Counted from the first letter of the stretch, positions 25,313 to 33,940 are shown. The stretch is 64,000 nucleotides of DNA from DATGMS01 sp040905145 (GCA_040905145.1 JBBDSC010000161.1:1-64000); one strand, 5' to 3'. Numbers and translations are program-made. Notes: generated by a model not told the origin, from the sequence alone.

Positions 25313-25719
25313 TTTATTTGTTTAAGATTAGATGCTTAAGCGAATACTGTTAAAGTCGGGACGTTCAGAATACCGCAATTTATATTAAATACATTTTTTA
25401 GCTTTCGCCCTGTTGGCGGGAAGCCTCTATATAGGTCCGATTTATTATATCCTTAAGGCATTTATTGATACGTTTTCTACCTTCATCTGCTTTTATATCT
25501 ATTTCACAAAAACTGTCCTATAAGAACATGAAAAAAAATTTCCATTCCTACTTTGCCTGTGATAAATAAGATATTTACTTTAAAACTACTTTTCTTACTT
25601 TTGAAACAGATTGATAATATATTACGTCCTGACATAAATATTTCTTTTTCACTGTTAAAATTAACCATATCATGAAAAAAATTTACAAAAAACAGGCAAA
25701 ATATAGGAGACTAAATCCA
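25313..25719 (-). other. Gap with a C-terminal coding remnant on the minus strand
   Basis: The 407-base gap contains a ~38-codon minus-strand piece (about 25398-25513) reading DIKADEGRKRINKCLKDIIN and then TYIEASRQQGES before a TAA at 25398-25400. The amphipathic, charged composition is coding-like, but a stop precedes it and no start is present. I could not assign a family. The remainder (25515-25719) is AT-rich and presumably holds the promoter of the lipoprotein gene that follows. Confidence 0.3.
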
Positions 25720-26247
25720 ATGAAAGGAAACCTATACCTGCTTATCCTATTGTTTACAGGAACAATACTTACTTCCTGCAATAAAAGTGACCTGGAATAT
25801 GAGAACGATTTGGAGAGAAGTTATCAAGAATGGTTGGGTTTTAAGGAAGCCTCAGGCAATTCTTACCGCTATATGGTACCCGGGTCTACTTGGGCTGGTT
25901 CTGCATGGCAAACGATCATTACGGTCACCGATGGAAAAGTTACACAACGTCATTTTAAATATAATTCAGTAGAAGGATTAGCAGAAAATGTTCCTCCAGA
26001 AGCGCTTGAATGGACTGAAGAGGAGAACGAAATAAATTCACACGAATATACGGGTGCAGCTGAAGCTTTAACTATAGACCAAATTTAGGATAAAGCACGT
26101 AGCGAATGGCTGATAAAAAGGGAAAATGCCAAAACGTATTTTGAAGCAAGCAATAACGGATTAATATCTTCCAGTGGTTATGTCGAAGGTGGCTGTCAGG
26201 ATGATTGTTTCAGGGGAATCAAGATAGCCTATATAGAAGAATTATAA
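25720..26247 (+). pseudogene. Lipoprotein gene interrupted by an in-frame TAG (DUF6174-like)
   Basis: From ATG 25720 the frame gives a lipoprotein signal (LLILLFTGTILTSC), then NSYRYMVPGSTWAGSAWQT and ITVTDGKVTQRHF, a pattern resembling DUF6174 proteins (tentative). A TAG at 26086-26088 follows LTIDQI. The same frame continues DKARSEWLIKRENAKTYFEA and GCQDDCFRGIKIAYIEEL to a TAA at 26245-26247. Only one base change, probably at a tyrosine codon, is needed to restore 175 residues. The truncated product would lack the Cys-containing tail. The end overlaps the convergent hydrolase by six bases. Confidence 0.7.
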
Positions 26248-27288
26248 TGGCAAAATCTTCTCCGAAATGATTTTATAATGCATCTCCACCACTGATTGAT
26301 TAAACTCATGAGCTGCTCCGGGTATTATAAATAATTCCTTTGCTGGCGCACTAATTTTATCAAAATATGCCTTGGTTATTTCCAGAGGTGTTAGGATATC
26401 TTCTTCCCCCTGTATAAGATATACCGGGATCTTAAAATCTAAACCTTCTTTCATTAAATTAAAGGTAGAGCTCATAGCTTTGATCCCTAAATCTTTGTGA
26501 CCGACATAGTTGATAAAGGAATAATCATCTCCATCATAGCGGTGCTGTGCATCTGTTTCATTATCATATTCCGGTGATATTTTCCACCAGGATTCCGGTG
26601 CAGGAATTGAATTTTCCCTCTCATATTTTTTGATCACCCGCATCAACTGACCTGCATTTTTGGCATTATCATAGGGAGGTGGGCCAACAGATTCCAATGT
26701 TTTGATGGATTCCTGATCATTCTTTTCCTGTGCTGTTTTATATATTTTATGGTACACATGGATAAAATCATCAGCGGGACTCACCAATTGGGAATGGCCG
26801 ACATAGGCGTAATAAATATCCGGACGTCTCAAAGCCATTCCAGCACCAAGAACAGACCCCCAAGAAGTCCCGGTAAGGATAATCTTGTGTTTTCCCAGAT
26901 GTTCCAGGAGATATTCAGAAACTTCAATACCATCTGCGGTCATTTGTCCAACAGTCAGGGGATTTTTTATCCAGTAGGTTTCGTTCAATGCTTCTGGTGC
27001 ATTACGACCAAAAGTCCTTCCCGCACCTCTCTGATCCCATTGGACCAGAATGAAGTCCTCCTCCCACTCACCGAAAATAGCATCCGCATACGGGCTGGAA
27101 GGGCTGCCGGGTCCTCCATGCAGGAATAATACAACAGGATTGGATCTATCCTTTCCTTTGATGGTTATCCATTGTTCAATACCTCCAATTAAAACGTATT
27201 CTTCATTAATGGATTGGCCTTGAGCAATTATTGATGATGAAATCAAGAGGGTTAATATGCTAAAAATCAATAGCTTTTTTAATATCAT
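26242..27288 (-). CDS. Exported alpha/beta-fold hydrolase (proline iminopeptidase-like)
   Basis: A 348-residue protein with a signal peptide (MILKKLLIFSILTLLISSSI). It shows the oxyanion motif HGGPGSPSSPY, the partner motif VQWDQRGAGRTFG, nucleophile elbow GTSWGSVLG, and a late histidine in PGAAHEFNQS. This combination is typical of prolyl-aminopeptidase-like hydrolases (S33 clan), but the substrate is not predictable. ATG 27288 is chosen because the signal peptide begins there; an upstream ATG at 27321 adds 11 residues and would overlap panB. It follows panB by about 30 bases and may be co-transcribed. Confidence 0.85.
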   Translation of the reverse strand: MILKKLLIFSILTLLISSSIIAQGQSINEEYVLIGGIEQWITIKGKDRSNPVVLFLHGGPGSPSSPYADAIFGEWEEDFILVQWDQRGAGRTFGRNAPEALNETYWIKNPLTVGQMTADGIEVSEYLLEHLGKHKIILTGTSWGSVLGAGMALRRPDIYYAYVGHSQLVSPADDFIHVYHKIYKTAQEKNDQESIKTLESVGPPPYDNAKNAGQLMRVIKKYERENSIPAPESWWKISPEYDNETDAQHRYDGDDYSFINYVGHKDLGIKAMSSTFNLMKEGLDFKIPVYLIQGEEDILTPLEITKAYFDKISAPAKELFIIPGAAHEFNQSVVEMHYKIISEKILPL

Positions 27289-27317
27289 AAAGTTCGTTTG
27301 AAGATGATTTATTATGT

Positions 27318-28139
27318 TCAATAACTCTCTTTCTCATTGGGAAAATCCTTTGATTTCACATCTTTGATATAATTGTTCACAGCAGAAAGCATTATCCCCC
27401 GTAAATCCGCATATTGGCGTAAAAAGCGGGGTTGGAATTCTTGGGTGATGCCCAGCATATCATGAACCACCAACACCTGGCCGTCCACATCCTGACCGGC
27501 CCCAATTCCGATCACTGGGATAGAAATGGTTTCGGCTACTTTTTTGGCCAGCTTGGCCGGGATTTTCTCCAGTACCAAAGCAAAACAACCGCACTCTTCC
27601 AAAATCTTGGCATCTTCTATCAGTTTGTTGGCTTCATCTTCTTCCTTTGCCCTGACTGTGTAGGTCCCGAATTTGTAAATCGACTGAGGGGTCAGGCCCA
27701 AATGCCCCATCACCGGAACTCCAGCACTGAGTATCCTGATGACGGATTCTTTTATCTCTGCGCCGCCTTCCACTTTTACCGCATGAGCACCGCTTTCCTT
27801 CATGATCCTTATGGCAGATCTAAGGGCTTCAGAACTGTTTCCCTGATAAGAACCAAACGGGATATCTACGACCACCAAAGCCCGTTTCACTCCCTTTACA
27901 ACCGAAGTGCCATGATAGATCATTTGATCCAAAGTTATGGGAAGTGTAGTCTCATGACCTGCCATCACATTGGAGGCAGAGTCCCCCACGAGAATAATGT
28001 CCACTCCTGCAGCATCTATAATTTCTGCCATGGAATAGTCATAGGCGGTCAACATGGAGATTTTTTCCCCACGGATTTTCATTTCCTGAAGGATATGGGT
28101 AGTGATTCTTTTGATATTGGTTGATTGATGAACAGACAT
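27318..28139 (-). CDS. panB: 3-methyl-2-oxobutanoate hydroxymethyltransferase
   Basis: A 273-residue cytoplasmic enzyme that adds a hydroxymethyl group from methylene-tetrahydrofolate to 2-oxoisovalerate, the first step to pantoate and CoA. Family motifs are MLTAYDYSMAEIIDAAGVD, LVGDSASNVMAGHETTLPIT (metal-binding aspartate), AVKVEGGAEI, MGHLGLTPQS, and VIGIGAGQDVDGQVLV. ATG 28139 gives the standard length; an upstream start would add 22 unrelated residues. The phosphoribosyltransferase gene ends 10 bases upstream and the hydrolase follows, forming a likely three-gene operon. Its substrate comes from the ilv genes seen at the right end. Confidence 0.96.
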   Translation of the reverse strand: MSVHQSTNIKRITTHILQEMKIRGEKISMLTAYDYSMAEIIDAAGVDIILVGDSASNVMAGHETTLPITLDQMIYHGTSVVKGVKRALVVVDIPFGSYQGNSSEALRSAIRIMKESGAHAVKVEGGAEIKESVIRILSAGVPVMGHLGLTPQSIYKFGTYTVRAKEEDEANKLIEDAKILEECGCFALVLEKIPAKLAKKVAETISIPVIGIGAGQDVDGQVLVVHDMLGITQEFQPRFLRQYADLRGIMLSAVNNYIKDVKSKDFPNEKESY

Positions 28140-28149
28140 ATGTTCAGGT

Positions 28150-28656
28150 TTAGTGTAGATGTACGGATGAAGCAAGAGGATCCAAAGTGACGATAATATG
28201 CTCACTTAAGGTGGTGGACAGCTCATAGCCTGTATAATCAGGGGTAACAGGAAATAATTTATGACTTCTGTTCACCAACACGGCGACCTCCATTTTCTTT
28301 ATCGCCTCCTCTAAAAATGGCCGCATGGCATAAGTTAAAGTTCTTCCGGTATTTAAGACATCATCCACGATGATCAGGCATTTGCCCTGAAAGGATAGTT
28401 TTTCCGAAAGCTTGACGTCCCCTATCACCATGGAAGATTTATCCAAAATAATTTCTATTTGATTCACTTTCAGAGGAGAGATTTCCTTTAGCTTTTCAAC
28501 CAGCAAGCCTGACAGCAAAAAACCCATTCCGGTGATCCCGGCAAAGATCATCCCTTCTTCCCCTGCATTCCGCTCATAGATCTCAAAAGCTATTCGGGTA
28601 ATTTTTTGCTGAATTTGTTTGTGATTCAACACCAAGGTCCTTGTCTGGTCCATCAT
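28150..28656 (-). CDS. Phosphoribosyltransferase family protein (PyrR-like)
   Basis: A 168-residue type I PRTase with the PRPP-binding loop IIVDDVLNTGRTL and upstream strand motifs (GITGMGFLLSGLL) as in PyrR-type uracil phosphoribosyltransferases/attenuators. Whether it regulates pyrimidine genes or salvages a base cannot be decided here. The start is either of two adjacent ATGs (28656 or 28653). It precedes panB by 10 bases, so it is probably the first gene of that operon. The -7-like TATCTTTG at 28714-28721 lies ~60 bases upstream. Confidence 0.82.
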   Translation of the reverse strand: MMDQTRTLVLNHKQIQQKITRIAFEIYERNAGEEGMIFAGITGMGFLLSGLLVEKLKEISPLKVNQIEIILDKSSMVIGDVKLSEKLSFQGKCLIIVDDVLNTGRTLTYAMRPFLEEAIKKMEVAVLVNRSHKLFPVTPDYTGYELSTTLSEHIIVTLDPLASSVHLH

Positions 28657-28713
28657 TTTTTTGGTCGATCAATTGTTATTGAAAGTGAAAATTAAAGCAA
28701 TTGAATATAGATT

Positions 28714-28721
28714 CAAAGATA
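28714..28721 (-). promoter_or_regulatory. Candidate -7 box for the phosphoribosyltransferase-panB operon
   Basis: Read on the minus strand, TATCTTTG is an exact match to TAnnTTTG, 57 bases before the first ATG. No TTTG is present at the 19-base spacing, so only half of the promoter is recognised. Confidence 0.35.
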
Positions 28722-28866
28722 AGATTTTAAAATATGATAATCTTTGGTTATACCAGGAAAGTCTTTTGATGTCCACAGTAAGTCAATATTCAAAACCTTG
28801 ACATGATCATCGTCTATTTTAAAACAATCATTATGCTTGAGGAAGAGCATCGAATATAAATTGGGA

Positions 28867-29790
28867 TCACCGATAAGTATCTACCTCATTCAGGATACGT
28901 ACATAACTATCATATCGGTAGGGATGGATATAGCCTTGTTCCAAGACTTCCAAAACCTTACAGCCCGGTTCATGGGTATGCTGGCAATTATTATACTTAC
29001 ACTGCCCCAGATATTTCCTCATCTCAACAAAATAATGAGAAAGCTCTTCGTCATCGATATCCAAAATTCCAAACTCCTTGATCCCCGGTGTATCTATTAC
29101 ATAGCCACCTCCTTCAAAATCAAACATTTCAGCAAAGGTGGTGGTATGAACTCCCTTTGTGGTAAATGTGGAAACATCCTTCGTTGCTTGGCTGGCACCA
29201 GGAATCAGCTTATTCAATAAAGTGGATTTGCCCACTCCCGAATGGCCCGATAAAAGCGTTGTTTTCCCCTTGAAAAGTGGCCCTGATTTTTTATCCAAAT
29301 CCTCCTCCTGCAAGGCAGAAATCTCTATGACCGGATAACCCAAAGGTTCATAGATTTCCCTGATATCTTGTAGGTATTCCAAGTCTTTTTCTTTTTGAAT
29401 TAAGTCAATCTTATTGATCACCAGGGTGGCCGGTATCCTAAAGCTTTCTGTGCTGACTAAAAACCGGTCTATAAAACCAAGAGAAGTGCGGGGGTTCCTC
29501 AATGTAATCATCAAAAATGCCTGATCGATATTGGAAGCCAGGATATGGGAAAAATTATTCTTTCGCGTAGATTTCCTGATAATATAATTCTCACGGGGGA
29601 GAATTTCAACAATGACGGCGGTTTCCTGTTCCTGCTCCATGGCCAATTCCACGTAATCCCCAACGGCAATGGGATTGGTTAATTTCAGTTCATCCTGTTT
29701 GAATTTCCCCCTTAATCTTGACTTGATAAGCTTCTCTCCGACTTTCACCATATACCAAGATCCTGTCGATTTGATTACTCTTCCCCTCAT
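28867..29790 (-). CDS. rsgA: Ribosome small-subunit-dependent GTPase A
   Basis: A 307-residue circularly permuted GTPase that checks 30S subunit maturation. It shows an N-terminal OB-fold (about 1-75) and then the permuted order: G4 NKIDL, SAL (G5), P-loop GHSGVGKST (G1) and DTPG (G3). A C-terminal zinc finger follows with C-x4-C-x-H-x5-C (CKYNNCQHTHEPGC). The length is typical. The ATG overlaps the upstream waaA stop by four bases (ATGA), indicating translational coupling. Confidence 0.95.
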   Translation of the reverse strand: MRGRVIKSTGSWYMVKVGEKLIKSRLRGKFKQDELKLTNPIAVGDYVELAMEQEQETAVIVEILPRENYIIRKSTRKNNFSHILASNIDQAFLMITLRNPRTSLGFIDRFLVSTESFRIPATLVINKIDLIQKEKDLEYLQDIREIYEPLGYPVIEISALQEEDLDKKSGPLFKGKTTLLSGHSGVGKSTLLNKLIPGASQATKDVSTFTTKGVHTTTFAEMFDFEGGGYVIDTPGIKEFGILDIDDEELSHYFVEMRKYLGQCKYNNCQHTHEPGCKVLEVLEQGYIHPYRYDSYVRILNEVDTYR

Positions 29791-31040
29791 ATCGCCTGCA
29801 TTATTTTTTGAACGTGAAGCATGATTTTTCCTGCACTTCCGAGATTGTCTTCTACTAATTTGTCCGCGGCCTTACAAGCCAATTGATGCCTTTCCCCCTT
29901 TTCCAAACTTAGAACTACCTGCTGGAATTCCTCTGCATCCCCAACTTCAAAACCGCAACCATAAGTGCGACTGACCGCTGCTTCAGGAAATTTACCCCTT
30001 TTTTTCAATTGACCAAAAATCACCGGAATCCCAAAAGCCAATGGCTCAAGGATATTATGCAGCCCTTTTCCAAAAGCTCCTCCAACATAGGCAATTTTCG
30101 CATATTGGTAAAGGGAGGAAAGCATTCCAATATTATCAATAAAAATGACTTTCTCATTATTGACTTCCTTAGCTTCCAATTCCGAATATTTGATGGAGGG
30201 AAGGCTGATCCTGGTCTGCCAATCAGCTATTACCTTTTCATTAATATCATGTGGCGCAATGATAAATTTGTAAGAGGGCTTTGCATTTATAAAGGGAATG
30301 ATCAATTCCATGTCCTCCTCCCAGGCACTTCCGACCACAATGACCGGTTTGGTTTTGATGAAGACTTTAATGTCGGGGAAAGATTTGGGATTTTGGCTGA
30401 TGGCCTTTACATTATCATACCTGGTGTCTCCTGTCAAGGTAGCCTTATTATAGTGAATGCTTTTCAACAGGTTCAATGTTTGTTGGTTCTGGGTGAAAAT
30501 ATGATCAAAGGATTTAAGCACTTTGCTAAAAAAGCGCCCATAACTTTTAAAATAAATTTGATCTCTCCTCAGGGAAGCTGAGAAAAGAAAAAGCGGAACA
30601 TTCTTCTCTTTAAGGATTAAAATAAAATTGGCCCAAAGGTCATATTTTACAAAAAAGGCCATTTTAGGATTTAGCAAATCTACAAATTTCCCTGCGTTGC
30701 CTGCGGTATCAAAAGGTAAATAGGTAATAAAATCAATGTGGGGCTGGGCTTTTTTGATCACATGCCCATAGCCGGAGGGGCTAAAGAACGTGAGGACCAC
30801 GGCACAATTGGGGTATATCCTTTTCAACTCGCGGATCACCGGTTTGGCTTGCTCATATTCCCCCAGGGAGGCGATATGAAACCAGGCAATCCCCTTATTA
30901 TTATTTTCAACAAAGTTCTTTAGGGAGGGAAAAACTGATTTCCTGCCCTCCACTAATTTTTTCAATTTTGGGGACACTCCACTAAAGAGCCGGAGCAAGG
31001 CCGTAAAAGTCAGTAACGAAAAATTATAAATACTTTTCAT
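29787..31040 (-). CDS. waaA: 3-deoxy-D-manno-octulosonic acid (Kdo) transferase
   Basis: A 417-residue GT30 enzyme that attaches Kdo to lipid A precursors at the inner membrane. An N-terminal membrane anchor (NFSLLTFTALLRLFSG) is followed by two Rossmann-like lobes. Motifs include IAWFHIASLGEYEQAKPVI, the KYDLWANF segment and late YVGGAFGKGLHNILEP. ATG 31040 is preferred over 31049. Read on the minus strand, TAATTTTG at 31047-31054 fits a -7 box so close to the ATG that the mRNA could be nearly leaderless (inference). It forms an operon with rsgA. Confidence 0.93.
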   Translation of the reverse strand: MKSIYNFSLLTFTALLRLFSGVSPKLKKLVEGRKSVFPSLKNFVENNNKGIAWFHIASLGEYEQAKPVIRELKRIYPNCAVVLTFFSPSGYGHVIKKAQPHIDFITYLPFDTAGNAGKFVDLLNPKMAFFVKYDLWANFILILKEKNVPLFLFSASLRRDQIYFKSYGRFFSKVLKSFDHIFTQNQQTLNLLKSIHYNKATLTGDTRYDNVKAISQNPKSFPDIKVFIKTKPVIVVGSAWEEDMELIIPFINAKPSYKFIIAPHDINEKVIADWQTRISLPSIKYSELEAKEVNNEKVIFIDNIGMLSSLYQYAKIAYVGGAFGKGLHNILEPLAFGIPVIFGQLKKRGKFPEAAVSRTYGCGFEVGDAEEFQQVVLSLEKGERHQLACKAADKLVEDNLGSAGKIMLHVQKIMQAI

Positions 31041-31193
31041 GAAAAGCAAAATTATAAAGATCCCATTGATATCTACGGGTTTTAATTAAATTGATTGGAA
31101 ACAACTTCAGAACCTGACTTAACCACTCTTACATAATATCTTCGTGGCAAAAATATTTACGACATGGGTAAATAGTCTTTCCCCAATTTGATC

Positions 31194-31224
31194 AAAAAAA
31201 AAGCCTTACCATGATGGCAAGGCC
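31194..31224 (-). terminator. Intrinsic terminator of the peroxiredoxin gene
   Basis: Read on the minus strand, an imperfect hairpin (GCCTT / AAGGC with an inner CCA/TGG pair, 31203-31223) is followed at once by a run of nine T. This is a textbook rho-independent terminator about 28 bases after the peroxiredoxin stop. Confidence 0.85.
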
Positions 31225-31251
31225 CTTTATCAATTAACTTTATCGGAGATT

Positions 31252-31881
31252 TTAGCTTTTGCTTAAATAAGAGGATACACCTTCTTTTGTTGCTTCCATG
31301 GCTTCTTTTCCTTCTTCCCAGTTCGCTGGACATACTTCCCCAAACTTCTCTACATGCCTTAAGGCATCCACTAATCTTAACATTTCGTCGATATTTCTTC
31401 CTAAAGGTAAGTCGTTAACGGTTTCATGTCTTACTACACCTTCTTTGTCGATCAAGAAAGTAGCCCGGTAAGCCACTGGCAGTCCCTGATAAGACAGTTC
31501 GCCTTCTTCATTGTAATTCCAGTCTCCTGCAAGAACGCCGAAATTATGGGCAATGGTCTTAGCTGGATCTGCTACTATTGGATAGGTAATACCGCTTATG
31601 CCACCTTGGTCTCTTGGAGTGCCCAACCAGGCAAGGTGAGATTCTTCAGTATCACATGAAGCTCCTACAACGGCAACCCCTCTTTTTTCGAATTCCTCCA
31701 ATTTCTCTTGGAAAGCAATAATTTCTGTAGGACACACAAAAGTGAAATCCTTTGGATAAAAAAAGAAAATAACATCCTTATTACCAATGTACTGGTCCAA
31801 TGAGAAGTTTTCTACAATTTCCTCTCCGTCGATTACTGCTGGTGCATTGATTAAGGGAGCTTTTTTTCCTACTAGTGACAT
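31252..31881 (-). CDS. Typical 2-Cys peroxiredoxin
   Basis: A 209-residue AhpC/Prx1-type peroxidase that reduces hydrogen peroxide and organic peroxides. The peroxidatic Cys50 sits in FTFVCPTE; the resolving Cys184 is in EVCPANWEEG; an active-site arginine lies in the later YRATFLID region. It lacks an AhpF-like partner nearby, so the electron donor is probably a thioredoxin (inference). It lies 40 bases downstream of a Fur/PerR-type gene on the same strand, so it is likely co-transcribed with and controlled by it. The T-run terminator at 31194-31224 closes the unit. Confidence 0.94.
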   Translation of the reverse strand: MSLVGKKAPLINAPAVIDGEEIVENFSLDQYIGNKDVIFFFYPKDFTFVCPTEIIAFQEKLEEFEKRGVAVVGASCDTEESHLAWLGTPRDQGGISGITYPIVADPAKTIAHNFGVLAGDWNYNEEGELSYQGLPVAYRATFLIDKEGVVRHETVNDLPLGRNIDEMLRLVDALRHVEKFGEVCPANWEEGKEAMEATKEGVSSYLSKS

Positions 31882-31921
31882 AATTTTAAATTTTATTGTT
31901 TATATAAATTGAATTGAATAA

Positions 31922-32335
31922 TTACTTATGCTGGCCCCGGATCACGATTGATATTTCATCTACTTCAAAATCTTCGATATGGTGCTTTTCAAAGAAACCT
32001 TTGAGCAAAGATTCCAGTTCTTCATTCCTATAATCACGGATTTCATTGGTTTTTTTGCAATAAAGGTGACTGTGCGTTTCAAGTATCGCATCAAATCTCA
32101 TCACGCCATTATTATCCATGAACTTTTGAATAATCCCAGAATTTACAAAAGTGTCCAAAGTCTTGTAAACGGTCCCTAATGAAACGGAAGGATTGGAATC
32201 TTTGATTTGCTCAAAAACATTTTCCGCCGTGGGGTGATTGTCCGCATCATAAATGGCTCTGTATATCACCATTCTTTGATGGGTGAATTTTAAGCGCCCT
32301 TCTGAAATTTTATTTTTTATCCCTTCTATATTCAT
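31922..32335 (-). CDS. Fur-family regulator, PerR-like
   Basis: A 137-residue Fur-superfamily repressor: N-terminal winged helix (RLKFTHQRMVIYRAI and SLGTVYKTLDTFVNSGII) and a metal-binding dimerisation domain with MRFDAILETHSHLYC. The usual structural-zinc CxxC pairs are missing (the family's C-x-x-C after HSH is C-K-K-T here). The position next to a peroxiredoxin gene points to peroxide sensing (PerR-like) rather than iron control; that is inference. A good promoter match lies at 32374-32404 with an inverted repeat near the start of transcription that could allow self-repression. Confidence 0.85.
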   Translation of the reverse strand: MNIEGIKNKISEGRLKFTHQRMVIYRAIYDADNHPTAENVFEQIKDSNPSVSLGTVYKTLDTFVNSGIIQKFMDNNGVMRFDAILETHSHLYCKKTNEIRDYRNEELESLLKGFFEKHHIEDFEVDEISIVIRGQHK

Positions 32336-32350
32336 TACGTACCAAGAATC

Positions 32351-32366
32351 ATTCTCAACAAAGAAT
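32351..32366. promoter_or_regulatory. Possible operator (inverted repeat) before the Fur/PerR gene
   Basis: ATTCT-CAACAA-AGAAT is a 5-bp inverted repeat just downstream of the -7 box of the promoter at 32374-32404. Its place next to the expected transcription start fits autoregulation, but the sequence is not a recognised Fur or PerR box. Confidence 0.25.
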
Positions 32367-32373
32367 AGTTCCG

Positions 32374-32404
32374 AAAAGCTATAAAAGAATTTCTTCCTTT
32401 CAAA
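32374..32404 (-). promoter_or_regulatory. Promoter of the Fur/PerR-peroxiredoxin unit
   Basis: Read on the minus strand: TTTG (32404-32401), exactly 19 bases, then TAGCTTTT (32381-32374). This is a full -33 match with one mismatch in the -7 box, ~40 bases before the ATG at 32335. Confidence 0.55.
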
Positions 32405-32487
32405 AAAAGATTAATTTTTATTCGAATTCCTATGGGCTGGTTCCTATATATTTCAATAACTTTATCCCGCATTAACCAGCTATGTAG

Positions 32488-33483
32488 ATGAAGAAAACAT
32501 TATGGTTTTGTTTTTCCTTTATATTAGGATGGCAAATACAGGCAATTGGGCAAAACAGAGGTGATATTGAGCGCATTTTGAAAGCAGGGACTGCGGATTT
32601 AAACACCTATATGAAAGGCTACATTGAACCAGCTGCTAAGGGTTTTGCCTACAGCATGGGGGCTGGTTGGATGCAAACGGCCGAAACGCATTCGACCTTT
32701 GGTTTTCATATTAAAGCTTCTGTGAGTGCGGCCAAAGTTCCTTCTTATCATAATACTTTCACTTTTAACCCTGCAGATTATAACAATATCAGGGTAAAGG
32801 GGACAACCGACAATAGGGCGTTGCCTACTTTGTTTGGTCCATCAGAAAGTGATGCAACCTTGCAAATCTATGACAGGGACCTGCTTATCGCTGATGTAAC
32901 AGTTCCGCCGGGAACGGGATTACAGTTCAACTATATACCTGTTCCTTCCTTTCAAGCTGGCTTCGGGCTTCCTGCAGGGACAGAAGTTTTACTTAAGGTG
33001 ATTCCTAAATCTGCCATAGAGGATGTCAAAATATCCCAGTTGGGTTTCGGACTAAAGCACAATATCAAACAACATATTCCTGTAATAAAACAGCTTCCTT
33101 TCAGCTTTTCAGGTCTTGTTGCGTATAATTCCCTCAATGTCAGCTATTATTTTGACCAGGGAGCTGGCCAATATGGAGAGCTTCAGGTCAGTGGTTGGAC
33201 ATTTCAGGCATTGGCAAGTAAAAAATTAGCTTTTCTTACTGTTTATGGCACTCTGGGATACAATTCAGGAAAATCCGACTTTGAACTGATGGGAACCTAT
33301 AAATTGGAAGGCCCTCAGGAAACAGAGCCTATCAGCATTCCTGTATCTTTATCCTATGAAGCAAGTGGCCCTTTGGCCAGTTTGGGAGCGCGCCTAAAAC
33401 TTGGGCCCATTTTTATTAATGGTGATTATACTTTCCAGGAATTTAACACCATTACTGTGGGACTAGGTTTATCAATAAAATAA
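32488..33483 (+). CDS. DUF6588 family outer-membrane-like protein
   Basis: A 331-residue protein with a signal peptide (MKKTLWFCFSFILGWQIQAIG). Features matching DUF6588 are GYIEPAAKGFAYSMGAGWMQ and THSTFGFHIKASVSA near the start, LPTLFGPS in the middle, and alternating short strands to the end (YTFQEFNTITVGLGLSIK). It probably forms an outer-membrane or periplasmic beta-structure; function unknown. The ATG fits the signal peptide. The gene is divergent from the Fur/PerR unit and may be followed by the small frame that starts three bases after its stop. Confidence 0.8.
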   Translation: MKKTLWFCFSFILGWQIQAIGQNRGDIERILKAGTADLNTYMKGYIEPAAKGFAYSMGAGWMQTAETHSTFGFHIKASVSAAKVPSYHNTFTFNPADYNNIRVKGTTDNRALPTLFGPSESDATLQIYDRDLLIADVTVPPGTGLQFNYIPVPSFQAGFGLPAGTEVLLKVIPKSAIEDVKISQLGFGLKHNIKQHIPVIKQLPFSFSGLVAYNSLNVSYYFDQGAGQYGELQVSGWTFQALASKKLAFLTVYGTLGYNSGKSDFELMGTYKLEGPQETEPISIPVSLSYEASGPLASLGARLKLGPIFINGDYTFQEFNTITVGLGLSIK

Positions 33484-33485
33484 TT

Positions 33486-33641
33486 ATGATTAAAGTCCTG
33501 TTCAATGGAGAAAAAGATGGTTTTGAGAAGGTATATGGGATTTTGGATGAATCTTTGGATAACTACATTGCTGTTTTGCCACAGGTCAACAAGGAATGTG
33601 AGCTTTCTTCCATTCCTATTGCTTTCACCCTTCAATCTTGA
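33486..33641 (+). CDS. Small hypothetical protein (51 residues)
   Basis: An ATG two bases after the DUF6588 stop opens a 51-codon frame beginning MIKVLFNGEKDGFEKVYGIL and ending with a TGA at 33639-33641. The composition (charged, then ESLDNYIAVL) looks like coding sequence, and the tight spacing suggests co-transcription. It overlaps the convergent gene at 33632 by ten bases. No family was recognised, and it may equally be the remnant of a longer gene. Confidence 0.4.
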   Translation: MIKVLFNGEKDGFEKVYGILDESLDNYIAVLPQVNKECELSSIPIAFTLQS

Positions 33642-33940
33642 TTTTTATATTGGCTTTTTAGCTTGACTTTCAGGATTTGTCTATCCACCAAGGCTTCGGT
33701 TAAATCTTTGCACAGGTATTCCGGGTTGCTTTTCTGAAGGATGTGTTTTAATTTTTCTTCCCCTAAATCTATCCTGTAGCAAATCTGTAACAGTTTTTCA
33801 AAATTCCGATCGAGAAGGCTTCGGATTTCCGGTTCCAGCATATCAATCAGGCCTTCCCTGGAAAGCTCACGCTTTTCCCCAGGCAGATCAAATGCTTTGT
33901 GGATTAAAACAGCACAATCTTCGAAAATATTATTTTTCAT
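33632..33940 (-). CDS. Small conserved-looking soluble protein
   Basis: A 102-residue, highly charged, helical protein (LREL-type repeats; KLLQICYRIDLGEEKLKHIL) with no signal peptide or membrane segment. I associate the FDLPGEKRELSREGLIDML and NFEKLLQICYRIDLG stretches with small uncharacterised Bacteroidota proteins, but cannot name a family. The ATG is followed by KNNIFED, a plausible natural start. It is convergent with, and slightly overlapping, the preceding small frame. Confidence 0.6.
   Translation of the reverse strand: MKNNIFEDCAVLIHKAFDLPGEKRELSREGLIDMLEPEIRSLLDRNFEKLLQICYRIDLGEEKLKHILQKSNPEYLCKDLTEALVDRQILKVKLKSQYKNQD

Noticed and set aside
20174..26088. TAG reassigned as a sense codon in this organism
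   Set aside because: Two genes are interrupted by TAG, but TAG ends normal genes (for example at 14667-14669 and 19532-19534), so reassignment is not supported.
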